The position numbers and the translations under genes were made by a program. Below, in pieces: positions 43,801 to 56,000 of a stretch of 64,000 nucleotides of DNA. The notes beneath the pieces are model-generated. The model did no database searches, was not told where the DNA came from, and was given only the letters and a program-made list of their open reading frames with translations. Numbering within the stretch: the stretch's first letter is position 1; every line of letters starts with the position of its first letter. Location: positions 54,805-118,804 of the forward strand of contig BDSL01000173.1 in assembly GCA_003116995.1 (NCBI GenBank), written 5' to 3'. Source of the stretch: Yamagishiella unicocca. Lineage: Eukaryota > Chlorophyta > Chlorophyceae > Chlamydomonadales > Volvocaceae.

Positions 43801-46800
43801 CCCAGCGCCAGGTGGTCAAAGCGACTGCCATGGCCCCGCTGTCAGCCCTGCTGGCGGAAGCGTGTGCCAAAATGAAGCCGCCCATGGACCCCCAGTTCGC
43901 CTCCCTCCTCTTCAACAAGAAGCCCCTCACGGATCTCGCCTGTCCCTTCCGCCTGGCCAACATCCCAAACGGCAGCAGCATCGTGATGACGTATCGCAAG
44001 CCGCAGCTGGGTAGGCAGGACGGCGGTGGGCAGGGGAGGAGAGGGCTTAGGTTTGGTGGTACGACGTCTCACCACACCGTACCAACGACCGCTGCCTGGA
44101 CAGCTTCGGATCTGCCAAGCGACTAGGTCGCTGGGTGTCGCGGACTGTGTAAAGCTGTTGCGTGTGTACAGGAGCAGCTGTTGTATGTGAACCGGAGCTC
44201 CGCGTGTTTTGCCTTACCAAACGTTACTCGGGTCGCTTACCTGGCTCAACGCGACAGGCGGCGACCCGTACGAGAATCGTGCGGAGTGGCCCTGCCGAAC
44301 GAATGCGTGGCTTCCTCTCCTGACGTGCCTCACTAGGTGCCCCTCGAGCAGGTGCCTAACGTTGGATGTCGGCTGAGTCGTCCTGTCTGCCCTCACCTCC
44401 TGAACCCCTGGGTTGCCGCCCTCACCTCCTGAACCCCAGACCCTCTGAACACCTGTTTCGTTGTTTGAAGCCCCGCTGCCCCCCTCCCCTGTCCCCATCG
44501 CTGCAGCCGCACCGGCCCCAGCTGCGCCCCCAGCGGCCCCCAGCACCGCGCCGCAGCCCCAGCTGCAACCACCGGTAATAGAGTCCACCCCAGCCCCAGC
44601 ACCGGCTCCGGCTCCAGCCGCTGTACCAGCAGCGGCTGCGGCGGCGCCCCCTGCTGCTGCCCCAGCGCCCTCCGCCTGTCTTCCCGCTGCGGCGGCACCA
44701 GCCCCGGCACCGGCACCGGCACCAGCCCCGGCACCGGCACCGGCACCAGCGCCAGCCCCGGCACCGGCACCGGCACCAGCACCAGAGACTCCCAGCAGTT
44801 CCCCTCTGATCCCATCAGCCAGCCCCGAACCAGGTGCTGCCGCCGCGGCTGCTCCTGCTCCTGCTCCACCTCCTTCCGCCGCGGCTGCTCCTGCCGTTTC
44901 GCCCCTCACCGCATCACCACCCCCAACGGTGGCTGAGGGCCCTGAGACCAGCCCCTCCTACACACACACAGCGGCAGTCGCAGCAGCAGCCGCAGCAGCA
45001 GCCGGCTCCGAGACCACTGCCGCCAGCGGGGTTTCGGAGGACCCGATGGAGGTGGACGGAGGGGCGGCGGACACCACCGCCACCACCGCCACCCCGAGCG
45101 GCCGTCAGGAGGCAGGCGCTAGTGGCCCGGGCGGGAGTGGCCCGGAGGCGGACCAGTTGGGTCTGGGCCGCCCCTCGCTGCTTTTCACGCGGCAGGCGCT
45201 GGAGGAGGCGATGCAGGCGGCATCCAGCGGGTGGGTGGGTCGGGGACTCAAGCGGCCGGGGGGGTGGGGTTGTGGGGAGGTGGAGAAGGTGGAGGAGGTG
45301 CAGGAGGTGGAGAAGGGGGGGAGGTGGAGTCGGAGGATGGGGGGGTGGGAAGGTGGGAAGGTGGAGGAGGACCCCAGAGCGCTGGTTACGGCGTTGTGGT
45401 GGTGGGTGGTCTCCGAGGCGGCGAGAACGCCTGGCTCGCTCCCGCGCTCCCTCCGTCGCCTCTCACACCGTCCCCCGCCCCGCCCTTCGCTCTTCCGAAA
45501 TGCCGTTGCCTAGCCTAGCCACCAACACACGACCTGCCCCCACGTGCCCCCACGTGTCTCCACACCTACCCGCCGCGCTCCAGGGTGGCCGCTGGCGCGG
45601 GCGCTACCGCTGGAGGCTCTGCTGCTGGTGGCGGAGCTGGGGCCGGTGCCGCCGCGGAGGGTGACGACTTCTTCGAGGTGACTCCGGAGGACCTGGCGGC
45701 CATTGTGAGGTCGAGGATGATGAGGAGGCACCAGGTGGGGCCGGGGTGGGCGAGGAGGAGGTCGAGGGGGAAGAGAAGGCGGAGGAGCAAGGGGGCAGCT
45801 GCGGTTCGCCAACTCCGCCTGACTGGGTCGTGTACCGTAACCTCGCGGCAGGAACGTCGCAGTGGGGTCCAGAGCAAGCGCTCATTCTGCCGGCGTTGGT
45901 GGTGGTGGTGGTGGTGGTGGTGGTGGTGGTGGTGGTGGTGGTGGTGGTGGTGGTGGTGGTGGTGGTGGTGATGGTGGTGGTGGCGGCAGTCGCAGGTCGG
46001 CGGCGGACGGAGTCTTGCTGGACGCGACCGTCAGCGGGATGACCCCCTTCCCCCCTGCACCCCTCCTCTCCCTGGAACCCCCCCAGGAGGAGTCCGGGGG
46101 GTTCCGTACCAAGGCCGCCCGGGAGGCGGAGGAGCGAGCCAAGGCGTCGTCGTACGGCCACGTGGCCATCCGGGCGCACCTGCCGGGGGACGTAATCCTG
46201 CAGGTGAGGCCCCGGGGGAGGGAGGTGCATAAAAACCGTTGACGCGACAAGGACAGGATAGTGGGCGCATGGTCGGCGGGCACCTAGTTTGTGTGGGCCT
46301 CCGGGGGGTGGAGAATATCCGGTGACACGACATAGCGAACGGACGGCAGAAATTTGCTGGGTGATACCCGGCGCAGATACGGGGGGGTGGAGGCCTGCGT
46401 TACGGGAGGGGAGGCATGCGGGGAGGGGCCGGGGCGGTGCAGTGGGGGGGGGCCGGGGCGGTGCAGTGGGGTGGGTACACGCCTGCCGACTGCAAACCGT
46501 GTCGGGGCGTAGAGGCGCTTTCAGGCAGCGCACCGCAGCGTCCGTGGACGTACGGCATTTGACCCGGCACCCAGGCACCCATCTCGCGGCCCGAGCCCTG
46601 AACCCCCGGCAACACTACCGGGGCCTCCTGCTCCTCACCCAGAAGAACAACACCGAGCCCTCGCCCCCGCCCCCGCCCCCGGCCCGCTCTTGCAGGCCAC
46701 CTTTGCCGCGACGGAGACGGTGGGCGCGCTGCGCGCCGCCGTACAGCGCGTGCTGGTTCCGGAGCTGGCCCCCGCGGCGTACCTGTACACCACCCCGCCC

Positions 46801-47672
46801 CGCCAGGTGCTGAGGGCCGAGCGGGACGGAGAGACGCTGTACCAAGTGGGCCTGGTGCCGGCGGCGCACGTGCACGTGGGGCTGGACGAGAAGAAGGGTG
46901 CGTGTGCAGCTGAGGGAGGAGAAGGGGAGGGCTGGAGGCGGGGAGCGGTGTGCAGCTGGGGGGCTGGGAGGCTGGCGGAGGGGGGTTGAGGGCGGGAAGA
47001 GGTGGCATGGGATGCGAGGGCGTTGCAGGCCATGCGACGGGGTCACGTGGAAGGGAGGTGAAGCTGAGGGAGCAGACACCTCGGAGCGGGGAGGGACTGG
47101 GAGGCGGCGTGAGGGGAGCTGAGGGGCGGTTGGGGACTCGCCGCCGCGCAGTCAGTGTCCGCCGCGGCGGCGGCGGCGGCGGCTGTCGCCCCAGTGCAGT
47201 CCGCCAGCAGGCCCCGCTCGCACTGCAGTGCCACCTCGCGGTCTGCCACGGCAACACCCCCGCGGTCGCCACCACCCTGTTCCCTGCACCACCTCTTAAA
47301 CCCCGGCTCCACTCCCGCTTGCCCGCTCTTCTCCCCCTCCCCCAACTGCCGCCGTACACAGCTGCTGGTCACGCCGCATCGGGGTCGTCGCCGCTGCGGC
47401 CCGAGGCTCAGGCGCTGCTGCGGGCGCACATCGAGCCGGAAGAGGCCGCCTTCCACGCCGGACGGCAGCAGGAGGCACAGCAGGGGGCACAGCAGGGGAA
47501 GCAAGCGGCGGCGGGGCAGGGGGGCGGCGGGGCGGCCTCTGGGGGGGCAGGTGAGGGCAGCAGGGCCCCTGGGGGCGGCGCCGGGGCCGCCCATGGCGGT
47601 GGCGGGGGTGGGGGTGGTGGGGGTGGGGCCGGCGCAAAGGTTCCAAAATGGCTCAAGCTGGGGGCCAAGTAG
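43801..47672 (+). CDS. TUG/ASPSCR1-like UBX-domain protein (p97/CDC48 adaptor), first exon unresolved
   Basis: Exons: 43801-44010, 44471-45230, 45584-45734, 46087-46203, 46696-46897, 47362-47672. All junctions are GT-AG and phase-consistent, giving 582 residues plus an unidentified 5' exon. The first exon is a TUG ubiquitin-like domain (PLSALLAEACAKM ... ACPFRLANIPNGSSIVM). A long Ala/Pro linker with repeated PAPAPA follows, then DDFFEVTPEDLAAIV. The UBX domain starts with HVAIRAHLPGDVILQ and ends with YLYTTPPRQVL and GLVPAAHVHVG. The C-terminus KVPKWLKLGAK is typical of TUG proteins. The family (plant PUX1, animal ASPSCR1) binds and disassembles the p97/CDC48 hexamer. It is divergent from the BTB gene, so shared promoter elements are possible. 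The beta-1 strand of the TUG domain should be in the missing exon. Confidence 0.85.
45897..45983. repeat. GGT microsatellite in a UBX-gene intron
   Basis: About 28 GGT triplets with a few interruptions (GAT, GGC) lie in the intron between exons 45584-45734 and 46087-46203. Frames through it would encode poly-Val, poly-Gly or poly-Trp; none is used, because the flanking exons join in phase without it. Confidence 0.95.
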
Positions 47673-48319
47673 CGAGCAGGGCAGGGAAGGGCGAGGAGAG
47701 GCAGGGAAGGGAAGGGGAAGGAGAGGAAGTGCGGGACGGGGCGGGGCAGGGCGATGCAAGGGGGGGGGTCCAGCCTGAGTGCCTACTGCTGATGCAGCGG
47801 CGGTGGCGACAACGGCTGCGGCGGTGTCAGTAAGGCTGTGAAGGAAGGGGGCGTCATGATAGGAGCCGGCGGGAAACACCGGCCGTCCTCGGGGGCGGCT
47901 GCGGGTTGGGTTGGTTTTGGGTCTGGTATGGGTGCGGCGGCGAGCGCGTACAAGCGGTTACGGCGGGATGGCCCGGCTGGCAAGCCCCTATGGTGCTGCC
48001 GTACGGCTGATAACGGCACATGAAGGGGTTGACGTTGACGCCGGTGCGGCGCTCACGTGCGCCAGGCAGGGGCAGACCCGCCGTACGGCAGTTGTGACGA
48101 GCTACCCCTTATTGAAGAAACGGGTGGCCAGCTGGTCCTTGCCGAAACGCAGCCCCTTGTAATACCGTACCGCTGACCGCTTGGGCGCTTGACGTCAGCT
48201 GCTCTTCAAACGCAAGGGTTCGCACACGGGTTTGCGAGCTTTCCTGTGTCAGGTTTTGGGTGGGGGTTTGCGGTTTGGGCGGGCGGTGGTAGGGACATGC
48301 TGCTTGCTTGCAAGCGTGC

Positions 48320-48324
48320 TGTAA
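48320..48324 (+). other. Candidate TGTAA polyadenylation signal for the UBX gene
   Basis: TGTAA lies 648 bases after the stop codon at 47672, inside an A/T-richer stretch. This is the usual volvocine signal and a typical 3' UTR length. Confidence 0.45.
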
Positions 48325-48445
48325 CGGATCTTATAAATAAAGCGTGATGTTACATTGTCCGCAAGCCCGGACACGAGTGGAGGTCCGCACCGAGACCTCA
48401 CCCTGCGAGAAGCCAGCGCTGGCAGCTCGCAGGCGTCACACTTGT

Positions 48446-48478
48446 GTTAGGTTAGGTTAGGTTAGGTTGTGTTAGGTT
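48446..48478. repeat. Short GTTAG (TTAGG) repeat
   Basis: Four consecutive GTTAG pentamers, then GTTGT and another GTTAG. It resembles the arthropod-type telomere unit TTAGG, but the alga's own telomere type differs, so this is most likely an ordinary microsatellite. Confidence 0.8.
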
Positions 48479-50020
48479 CAGGCGCCGTGTGCATGACTGG
48501 AAAGGGTTCAGGCGAGGCCGCAGACGGCCAAGAATGGCGGTGGGTACGGTGTGCGGCGTCTGGGAGGCGAAGACCATCCATAGAAGAGACGAGCGAGGAC
48601 GCGCGGTGGCCACAACGGAGCGTTCACGACCGTCGGAAAATGCCGAAGCAACGAGGACGTAAGCACGGCAACAAATGGCGGGCTTTGCCGCGGAGGAACG
48701 TGAGACCGTATGATTATGACCTAATTACTTCCAATGGCTCCAGGCGGCAAGGAGACGCTTCTTGATTATACGAAACTAGAGCGATTTTGCACAGACAGTG
48801 TCTAAACGACAGCGTGACATCATAATCATTACTAGCATAAGATGGTTGTAGGCATGGCTAATGAATGACGGAAACCGGATTTTTGAACGATTCCTGGTGT
48901 TACACTTTAAGGGATATCTGTAACTAGATGCCTCGCTTTTACGCAAAACAGTAGAATCCGTGAATATTTTTATTATTACCGGTGCAAATGTATTCTAGGG
49001 TGGGTTCAAGATACCGGTGGGGCCTGCGAACGCGACTGCCTACCTTCCCCCCGCCGTCACAATCCCCCGGCTATTCACTTCAGCCGGCGGCTTTCATCTG
49101 CCGCGATCCTTCCATGTCCTAGGTGCCCTCCGTTCCTTCTGAAGCAACGCCGCTACGTTAGATTTCAACATACTAAATTTCGGCGCGCCTCGGCTTTGCC
49201 TCTGAGTAGCTAGGATATATAAATGCGTGCGCTGAATTCGTTCTGGAAGGCTTAAGGAGGCTGTGTACGGCCGGATCATGCTGTACCCTTCTTGCCGGCC
49301 GCGTGCAGGCACCCCGTCGCACTTCACCACGCGGTTATGAACACTTTGCATGCATACGTCATGAGCTGTGCCTAGGGTGCTGGGTATGGTGTGCAGGGCC
49401 TGTCATTGGCTGCTGCAAGGGCGGGGTGAGGCCTGGGTGCCCCTGGATGCCTCGGCGCAACCTGTCGCTTTCGACTAAATGGCAGCCGTACACAGAGTGC
49501 AATTGGAGTGAGTAAAAAGCATGGCAGGCACATCTCATGTCCGTAAGGAGAGTGAAGGCGATCCGCCCTCCCTGTAAAGCAATCTTGTCTCGCCGTACAC
49601 TGATGGACAGCAGGTCAGACACGGTTACTTTGGGGGCGCGCGGCGTCAACGGGTGCGCTTTTAACCTGGCGCGCATTAACCTGGCTGGCATTTGCGTGAG
49701 TATTTCAATACACATGAAGTAACGCCCAGGTCTTTGATGCTATAGTATCAGGATCGCTGAATCGGGCACAGTAGCAAATCACATTTACACAGCCTACACG
49801 GCCCGCTCTGCCAGTTTTTTTCGCTCTTTACCATATTTCAAAGATACTTGTATACTTGTGAGGTCCAGCGCCCGCAAGACGACAAAGCAACTCCGACGCT
49901 CCATTGATATTTGGAGACCGTAACTTATTTTGGATATGCGTTCGAATTTCTGAACTCAATTGTACAATGCATTTTATGGTCACGACCTGAGGCGATGGAC
50001 TGCCACACTGGTCGTTGACC

Positions 50021-53000
50021 ATGGCTTGCTTTGCGAAGTGCTTCGGCTGTGTCAGGCCAACGCCAGTGCGCGATGAATCAACTGGACAGCAAAATTCAGT
50101 GTTGGAGCCTTGCTGGAGTGCTCATGAAGAACACGGCAGGAATGCGTCGAAATCAGGACAGGAGTTTTGCCAGCCTGCTGCAGGCGTTGCAACAGCCTGG
50201 GTTGATACATCATCAGACCAAAGAGCCGCTGCAAAAGCACCGAACGATGCGGTTAACCACTTTGACGCAATCACATCGGTATGCATACAGCTGCGCACAG
50301 AAAGCTCTGAAGTGCTCAGTCGCGTAGACCTTAATGCGGAGCCACTTGCTGCGACTGCCTCGACGCCCTGTAAACCGTCAAATGAGCTTTGTCCGGAGGT
50401 AATCTCGAGGCCACAGCGCCAGTCGTTGGTGGCACCCAACCTTCCCCGCCCATTTGGATCGGTCTCCGCGCCCAATCATTATTTAGATTCCTCAGCTGAC
50501 GAGGCTTGGGTGCCTGCGCCAAAGCAAACGCTGGCACCGCTTCTGCTCATCGACAATGAGGCCCCCAATTCCAACCATGAACTAGGGGAATTCTGCGACT
50601 CGATGCTTCTCTCCATGCAGATACGGTTGAAGGTGGATGCAGAGGTGCGTATGTGTTTCGGGTTTCCACGCCCTGGCCATCGCTGTGTCTCTCCTCTCGT
50701 CCCCGCCGCTCCCGCACCATGCTAAGATGCGCGGGGATGATCGGTCGGCACCTACAGCCCAAACCTACGCGCAATCATTCCAGCACAACCTGCACTCCCA
50801 CCCGCGCCATCATCTTACCTTACCGCCCCGTGCCCCGCCCCGCCCCCTTCGCCAGCTCTCCACCTTCCGGCAGCTTCCCTCCGCAAGCAGCAACCGCTTC
50901 ATCGCCCGGCTGTCCATGAGCCAGTTGATCGCACCCACCAGCGCCATGGCCTCGGCCACTCCCAGCACCCCCGGTTTCCCCAACAGCAGCCACCTCCTTA
51001 AAGCCGACCGCCGGTTCGTTGGCAGCTTGGACCCACATCCGTGCGGACTAGGCCCCGGGTCCCTGTCCAAGTACCTCCCGGCAACCGACTGCCCCTCCGC
51101 CGTGCCACCCACGCACGCCCGCGGCCCCAGCCTGCGCCACAGCCACAGCCTGAGCCGCAGCCGGCGCCAGACGCTGATGATGCTCCAGGGAAACGAACTG
51201 TGGACGGCGAGCGGAACAGGGGCCGCCAGCAGCAACGAAGGGCTCAGCGCTCCAGGGGGAAACCCGACCCTGGCCGGGTCCGGGGGCGTGGTTGCCGCGG
51301 CGATGGTGGCCGGCGTGAGGGCGTACTTCGACGGCGGGGCCGCCAGCTCGGAGCAGCTGGTGTCGGAGGAACGGGACGGACTGGGACCCATGGGTCGGGG
51401 CTGGCAGGACTTGGGGCAGCTCCCCCTGGAGCCGGCGTCCGACGTTGCGCTGCCGCCGCTGGCGCCGCTGACGCGGCTGGCACTGACGGCGGGCCCCGCC
51501 GGCGCTCGGGCCAGCTGCGGCGGCGGCGCACTGGACCAATCGCCGTTGGCGGCAGTGACGTCACCTCGGGGGTCCACTGCCGCGTGGTCCCATTGGAACG
51601 GCCAGGGGCAGGGCGTGTCGCCGCCGCATATGACGTCACCGCCGGTGCCGCCGTACATGGCCGCCTTCGCCTCCTCCGGGGGCGGCAGCTCCAATGGGTG
51701 CTTCGAGGCGCGCGATGACAGCCGCGGAAGCGGCCAGGTGCCGTGGGGCCCAGGCTGCGAGCAGCAACAGCAACAGCAGCAGCCTAACCAGCAGCAGCAG
51801 CAGCACTACCCCACCCACAACCAGCAGCAGCAGCAGCCCCATTTCCTGCACCCCCACGCTCACAGCCACCACCTCCGTCAGCTCATCTCTGGCAGCAACT
51901 GCAGCGCCGCCGGCGCCCGCATGCTGCGCCCCATTCCGGAGGCGGGCGCCGCCACGCTGACCGGCCCGCGGGCTCCGCAGCCGGGGCTGCTGTCCCGGAG
52001 CCAGCCGGTCGCCACGCAGCCGCAGCAGCTGCTGTGTATGCACACGTGCCAGCAGCAGCAGCAGCTGTCACCGCTGGCACAGCCCTCGCCGCTGGCGTCG
52101 CCGTCCGCGCGGGACGCGGCGCCCAAACCCCTCCTGCAGCAGCTGCAGCAACACCAGCAGCAACACCAGCTGCAGCGGCCGCCGCCGCAGCAGCAACAGC
52201 CGCAGCAGCAGCTGCAGCCGCAGGCGGGCGCAAGTGGTCGCAGCCGCAGTGCCACTCGGGTGGTGTCTCGCTCCGCGTCATGGTACGGCGGGGCGGCCAA
52301 CGTGCACCCCGACCCCACGCGCGTGGCGGCGGACGTGCCCGTGGAGATGCGGCTTTGCCACTTGGTTTCGGAGCTGCTGGAGGGGGTTTCGGAGGTGCGG
52401 GCCCTGCAGCCCGGAGGTCCGCAGCAGCAGCAGCAGGCTGCCGCGGCCGCCGAGGTCGAGCAGCGCAGTCCGCAGCTAGTGGCGATGCAGAGGGCGCAGC
52501 TGATGCCCTCGCCGATGCAGCGAGAGGCGCTTGGGAGGCAGGACGGCAGGTCGGCCCCTGGGCCTTATGCCGCCGCCGCCAAGGCGCTGACGGGCTGGCT
52601 GCCCAGCGGCGCCGTAGCTGGCGGCGGTGGCGGTGGCGGTGGCGACGGAGGCAGGTGCAGGAGCGTGGTGTTGCAAGGTGAGGTCTCGGAGCCTACCGCC
52701 GTTCTCCCATGGATTTGGTGCAGCTGAGCAGCCGGGGGGTGGGGGGGCGCAAAGACCGATTACACGACATCGGTAGGGGGGACAGCGAGGAAAGCCGGGT
52801 GGGGAGGGAGAGCTGAGGGAGAGGGGTGGGCGAAGCACTGCGAATGGAGGGGTGTGGTATGGGCTGTGCCTGTGTCACCCACACTCCGCCCCTTCCTGGA
52901 CTCCCAGGTTGCTACAAAACCCTGAACGCTTACTATCTTACCCTGCTGTTGTCCGTACCGCATCGTATCGCCCGACACCTCCTCACACCCCAGGTCGCTG

Positions 53001-56000
53001 GCAGGGCCACGTGGTGGCGATCAAGGTGGTGGCGGGACCCGAGCTGGAGACCAAGAACGCGGCCCTATCGTCGGCGCTGGCGGCCGCGGCGGCGTTGCAC
53101 TCGGGGCTCGTACGGGTGTACGGCGTGCGGCTGCTTCCCGCCAACGCCGTCGGCGCGGCGGAGTGCCGGGCGGTGACGGCGGGGGCGGGGGCGGGGGCGG
53201 CGGCCGGTGAGGCCATGTCGCCTCTGGTGCTGCAGCCTGGAGACGGCGTCCTCGTGGTGCTGATGGAGCACTGCAGCTTGGTGGGTCGGGCTGGGAGGGA
53301 GATCCCGTGGTCAAAGGAAAAAGCGTTTGGGAGGTATAGGTTGGGAGATGTACATGCTGGAGAACTTGGTTGAGGAAACGAAAAGCCGGAACATCGTATG
53401 TCACCCTTCGGCGGAAATGTCTTCTTTTGGCTGCGACTCCTAGGCTAACGGAAACAAGGACCCCGCGCGGCGTAGGAAAGTGGTTTGCGAAGTCGGTTTG
53501 CTTTGGGCGCATGCGGGAGAACTTGGTGAGGTGGCTGGGCATGGGATAGCAGAACGCGGTGACGCCCCGACCGACTCGTCCGAATACCGGCCGGCAGGTA
53601 GCTTGTGGGTGAAGTGGATGAAGAAAACGTAAATCACCGGATAGGCCCATCCAGCATCCGTGGCAGGATGCCGAAGCCGTGCCGCGCCGCCGGGTGGGGG
53701 GGAACCGGAAATGCGAGAGCACAAACGAACACCCGTATATCCGCAGACAAGAACGCAATGGACGCTCGGTTGGCTGGGTGGGTGGTGGGTGGTTAGCGAG
53801 GCAGAGCGTACACGCAAGAGGTTGAGTAAGAGAGAGGTGAATTCGAGATCTGTTTGGACACGCGGTCAGAGGGTGCATGCGGAAAAAATGGATTTGGTGC
53901 TAGGATTCCGGATAGCCAGTCCCGTCCAGTGGGTGGCTGGGTGGGAGCGACACAGGTCGGGGCCTCTGGCTCGACCCATCCGGGACCCCCTCAGGCCCTC
54001 ACCCCTCCCTCGTCCCCTCCCCGCGCCCCCTTCCCACCCTCATCCCTCTCCCTTCCCCCTCACCCCACCGCCCCTTGCCTCATCCCTTCTGCCGCAACCC
54101 GCCACCGCCGCCGCCCCTTCCCTCCCCCCGGCCAGGGTTCCCTGGAGCCCCTGACCCGTGCGCCGTACTCCCCCTTCCGCCCCAACCGCTCCTGGCCCGC
54201 CTACATGGCTCGCCGCGCGCTGCTCCACACCGCCTTGGAGGTGGCTGGCGCGCTGGCGCACCTGCACCGCTACAACCTGGCGCACGGTGCGCTGCGGCCC
54301 GCCAACGTGCTGCTGGTGCCCGCGCTGCAGGACAGGAGGAACTTCTGCGTCAAGGTGTGCGGACTGGGCAGTTGGGAGTTGGGAGTTGCGGGGGTGGCGA
54401 CGAAACCCGTGGGGGGTGGAGGAGGGGTGCGACATGAGGGGGAAGGGCAGACTAAGCAGCGGGAGGAGGGTTTCGAGCGCCCCTCCCCCCTCGCCCCCCC
54501 ACCCTCACCTCCCCTTCCCTCCCCACTCGCCTCCCCCCTTACCTCCCCCCTCGCCTCCCCCCTCGCCTCCCCCCTCGCCTCCCCCCTTACCTCCCCCCTC
54601 GCCTCGCCCCTCCCCCCCCACCTCGCCTCATCCCTCTGCAGCTCTCCGACGTGGGCCTGGCCTGCAGTATCCTGCAGCTCAGCCCGCCCGGTCCCACCAC
54701 CTACTGGTCGGGCGCGGGCGGCGACAACCACAGCGGCAGCTGGACCAACATGCGCGTCATGGCAGCAGCGGCGCTGGGGCCCTCGCCTGCCGCCTCCGCG
54801 ACCCCGCTGCTGCGGCTGCGGTCCGAGGAGCTCCTGTTCGTGGCGCCCGAGGCGCTGAGGGAGCCGTCGCGGCTGCTGGCCAGCCCCCCGGCGGACGTGT
54901 TTGCGTTCGGGATGCTGCTGTGGTCGCTGGCGTCGTCGCACGCCTGGCCGCCGGAGGAGCTGATCGTGGAGTCGCTGGCTTACGGTGGGCCGGCAAGAGG
55001 GGTGCGGGGAGAGGTTCAGGGTTTTAGGGTTCAGGGTTTTAGGGTTCAGGGTTTTAGGGTTCAGGGTTTTAGGGTTCAGGGTTTAGGGTTCAGGGTTGTA
55101 GGGTTCAGGGTTTTAGGGTTCAGGGTTTTAGGGTTCAGGGTTTAGGGATGGGTGCCACGCAGACGGCCTCCGGGGTGTGGTGTGGGAGAGGGGAGGTGAC
55201 GTGCCGCTGACGTTCAGGGGACGACACAGGGGCTAACGGACGACTCGGTGCTGTCTTTGCGGATTCGGCGTCGCACAGCTGACCACCAGAGACGGTGAAG
55301 TTGTCTGTGTGCGTTGCATTGCGTGGGCGGCCAGCAGCGCCGTAACAGGCCCGCTGGATCGTCAGCCGCGCGTCTGGCTTCAGCTGGCGAGGCAGCTTCC
55401 CCTGGAGCCAACCGGAGGGGGGGGGACATTTCGCTCACCCCGGCTCGCTCCGCGAGTGCGGCTGGCGTCGGCGTTTGACGACTGCCAAGCCGGGGGAGGG
55501 GGGGCTTTCGGGCAATGTGGAATGAAGCATGACTTTTGGGATGGCGGGTGCTTCTGGAGCCTTCACCTCCTCTCGCTCCGTCCAGCCGAGCGCCCACCCC
55601 CCTGTCGGCCGTGGATTCGCGGATTCTCTTTAAACCCCCCCGTAAAACGGTTTTTATACACACACACACCCGCCGCTGCGCGCCGACAGCCCCCGCTTCC
55701 ATTGAGCCGTGTACCCAGCCGCTCCCTCCCCGTCCTCTTCCCCCCCCACTGGCCCGCAGCCGGCGGGTCCCAGCGTCCCGTCCCCACGTGGCCCTCGGGC
55801 GCTCACCCGCAGCTCCGGAACCTGTACGAATCCTGCGTCAGCGCCGCTCCCGAGCAGCGCCCGACCATGGAGCAGGTGGGTGGTGGGACGGGCGGTGCGC
55901 GGGCGCCGAAGGGGATGGCAGGGAGGGTAGCTGGGAAGGCTTGTCCTTGTTCCATGTACGGATGACGTAAGGGCCTAAGGATCCAAAACTCCTGGTGGGA

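Larger units (their letters stand above)
47673..50020. other. 3' flank of the UBX gene and 5' flank of the kinase gene; no other gene supported
   Basis: After the UBX stop, a long 3' flank runs to a TGTAA at 48320. From about 48770 to 50010 the sequence is notably less GC-rich than the rest, with short frames only. A GTTAG run lies at 48446-48478. No RNA gene was recognised. Confidence 0.4.

Noticed and set aside
45746..46042. Frames with poly-Val, poly-Gly, poly-Trp or poly-Thr
   Set aside because: They read through a GGT microsatellite inside an intron of the UBX gene; flanking exons join in phase without it.
48446..48478. TTAGG run as an interstitial telomere
   Set aside because: Only a few pentamers, and the type is not expected in green algae; an ordinary microsatellite is simpler.
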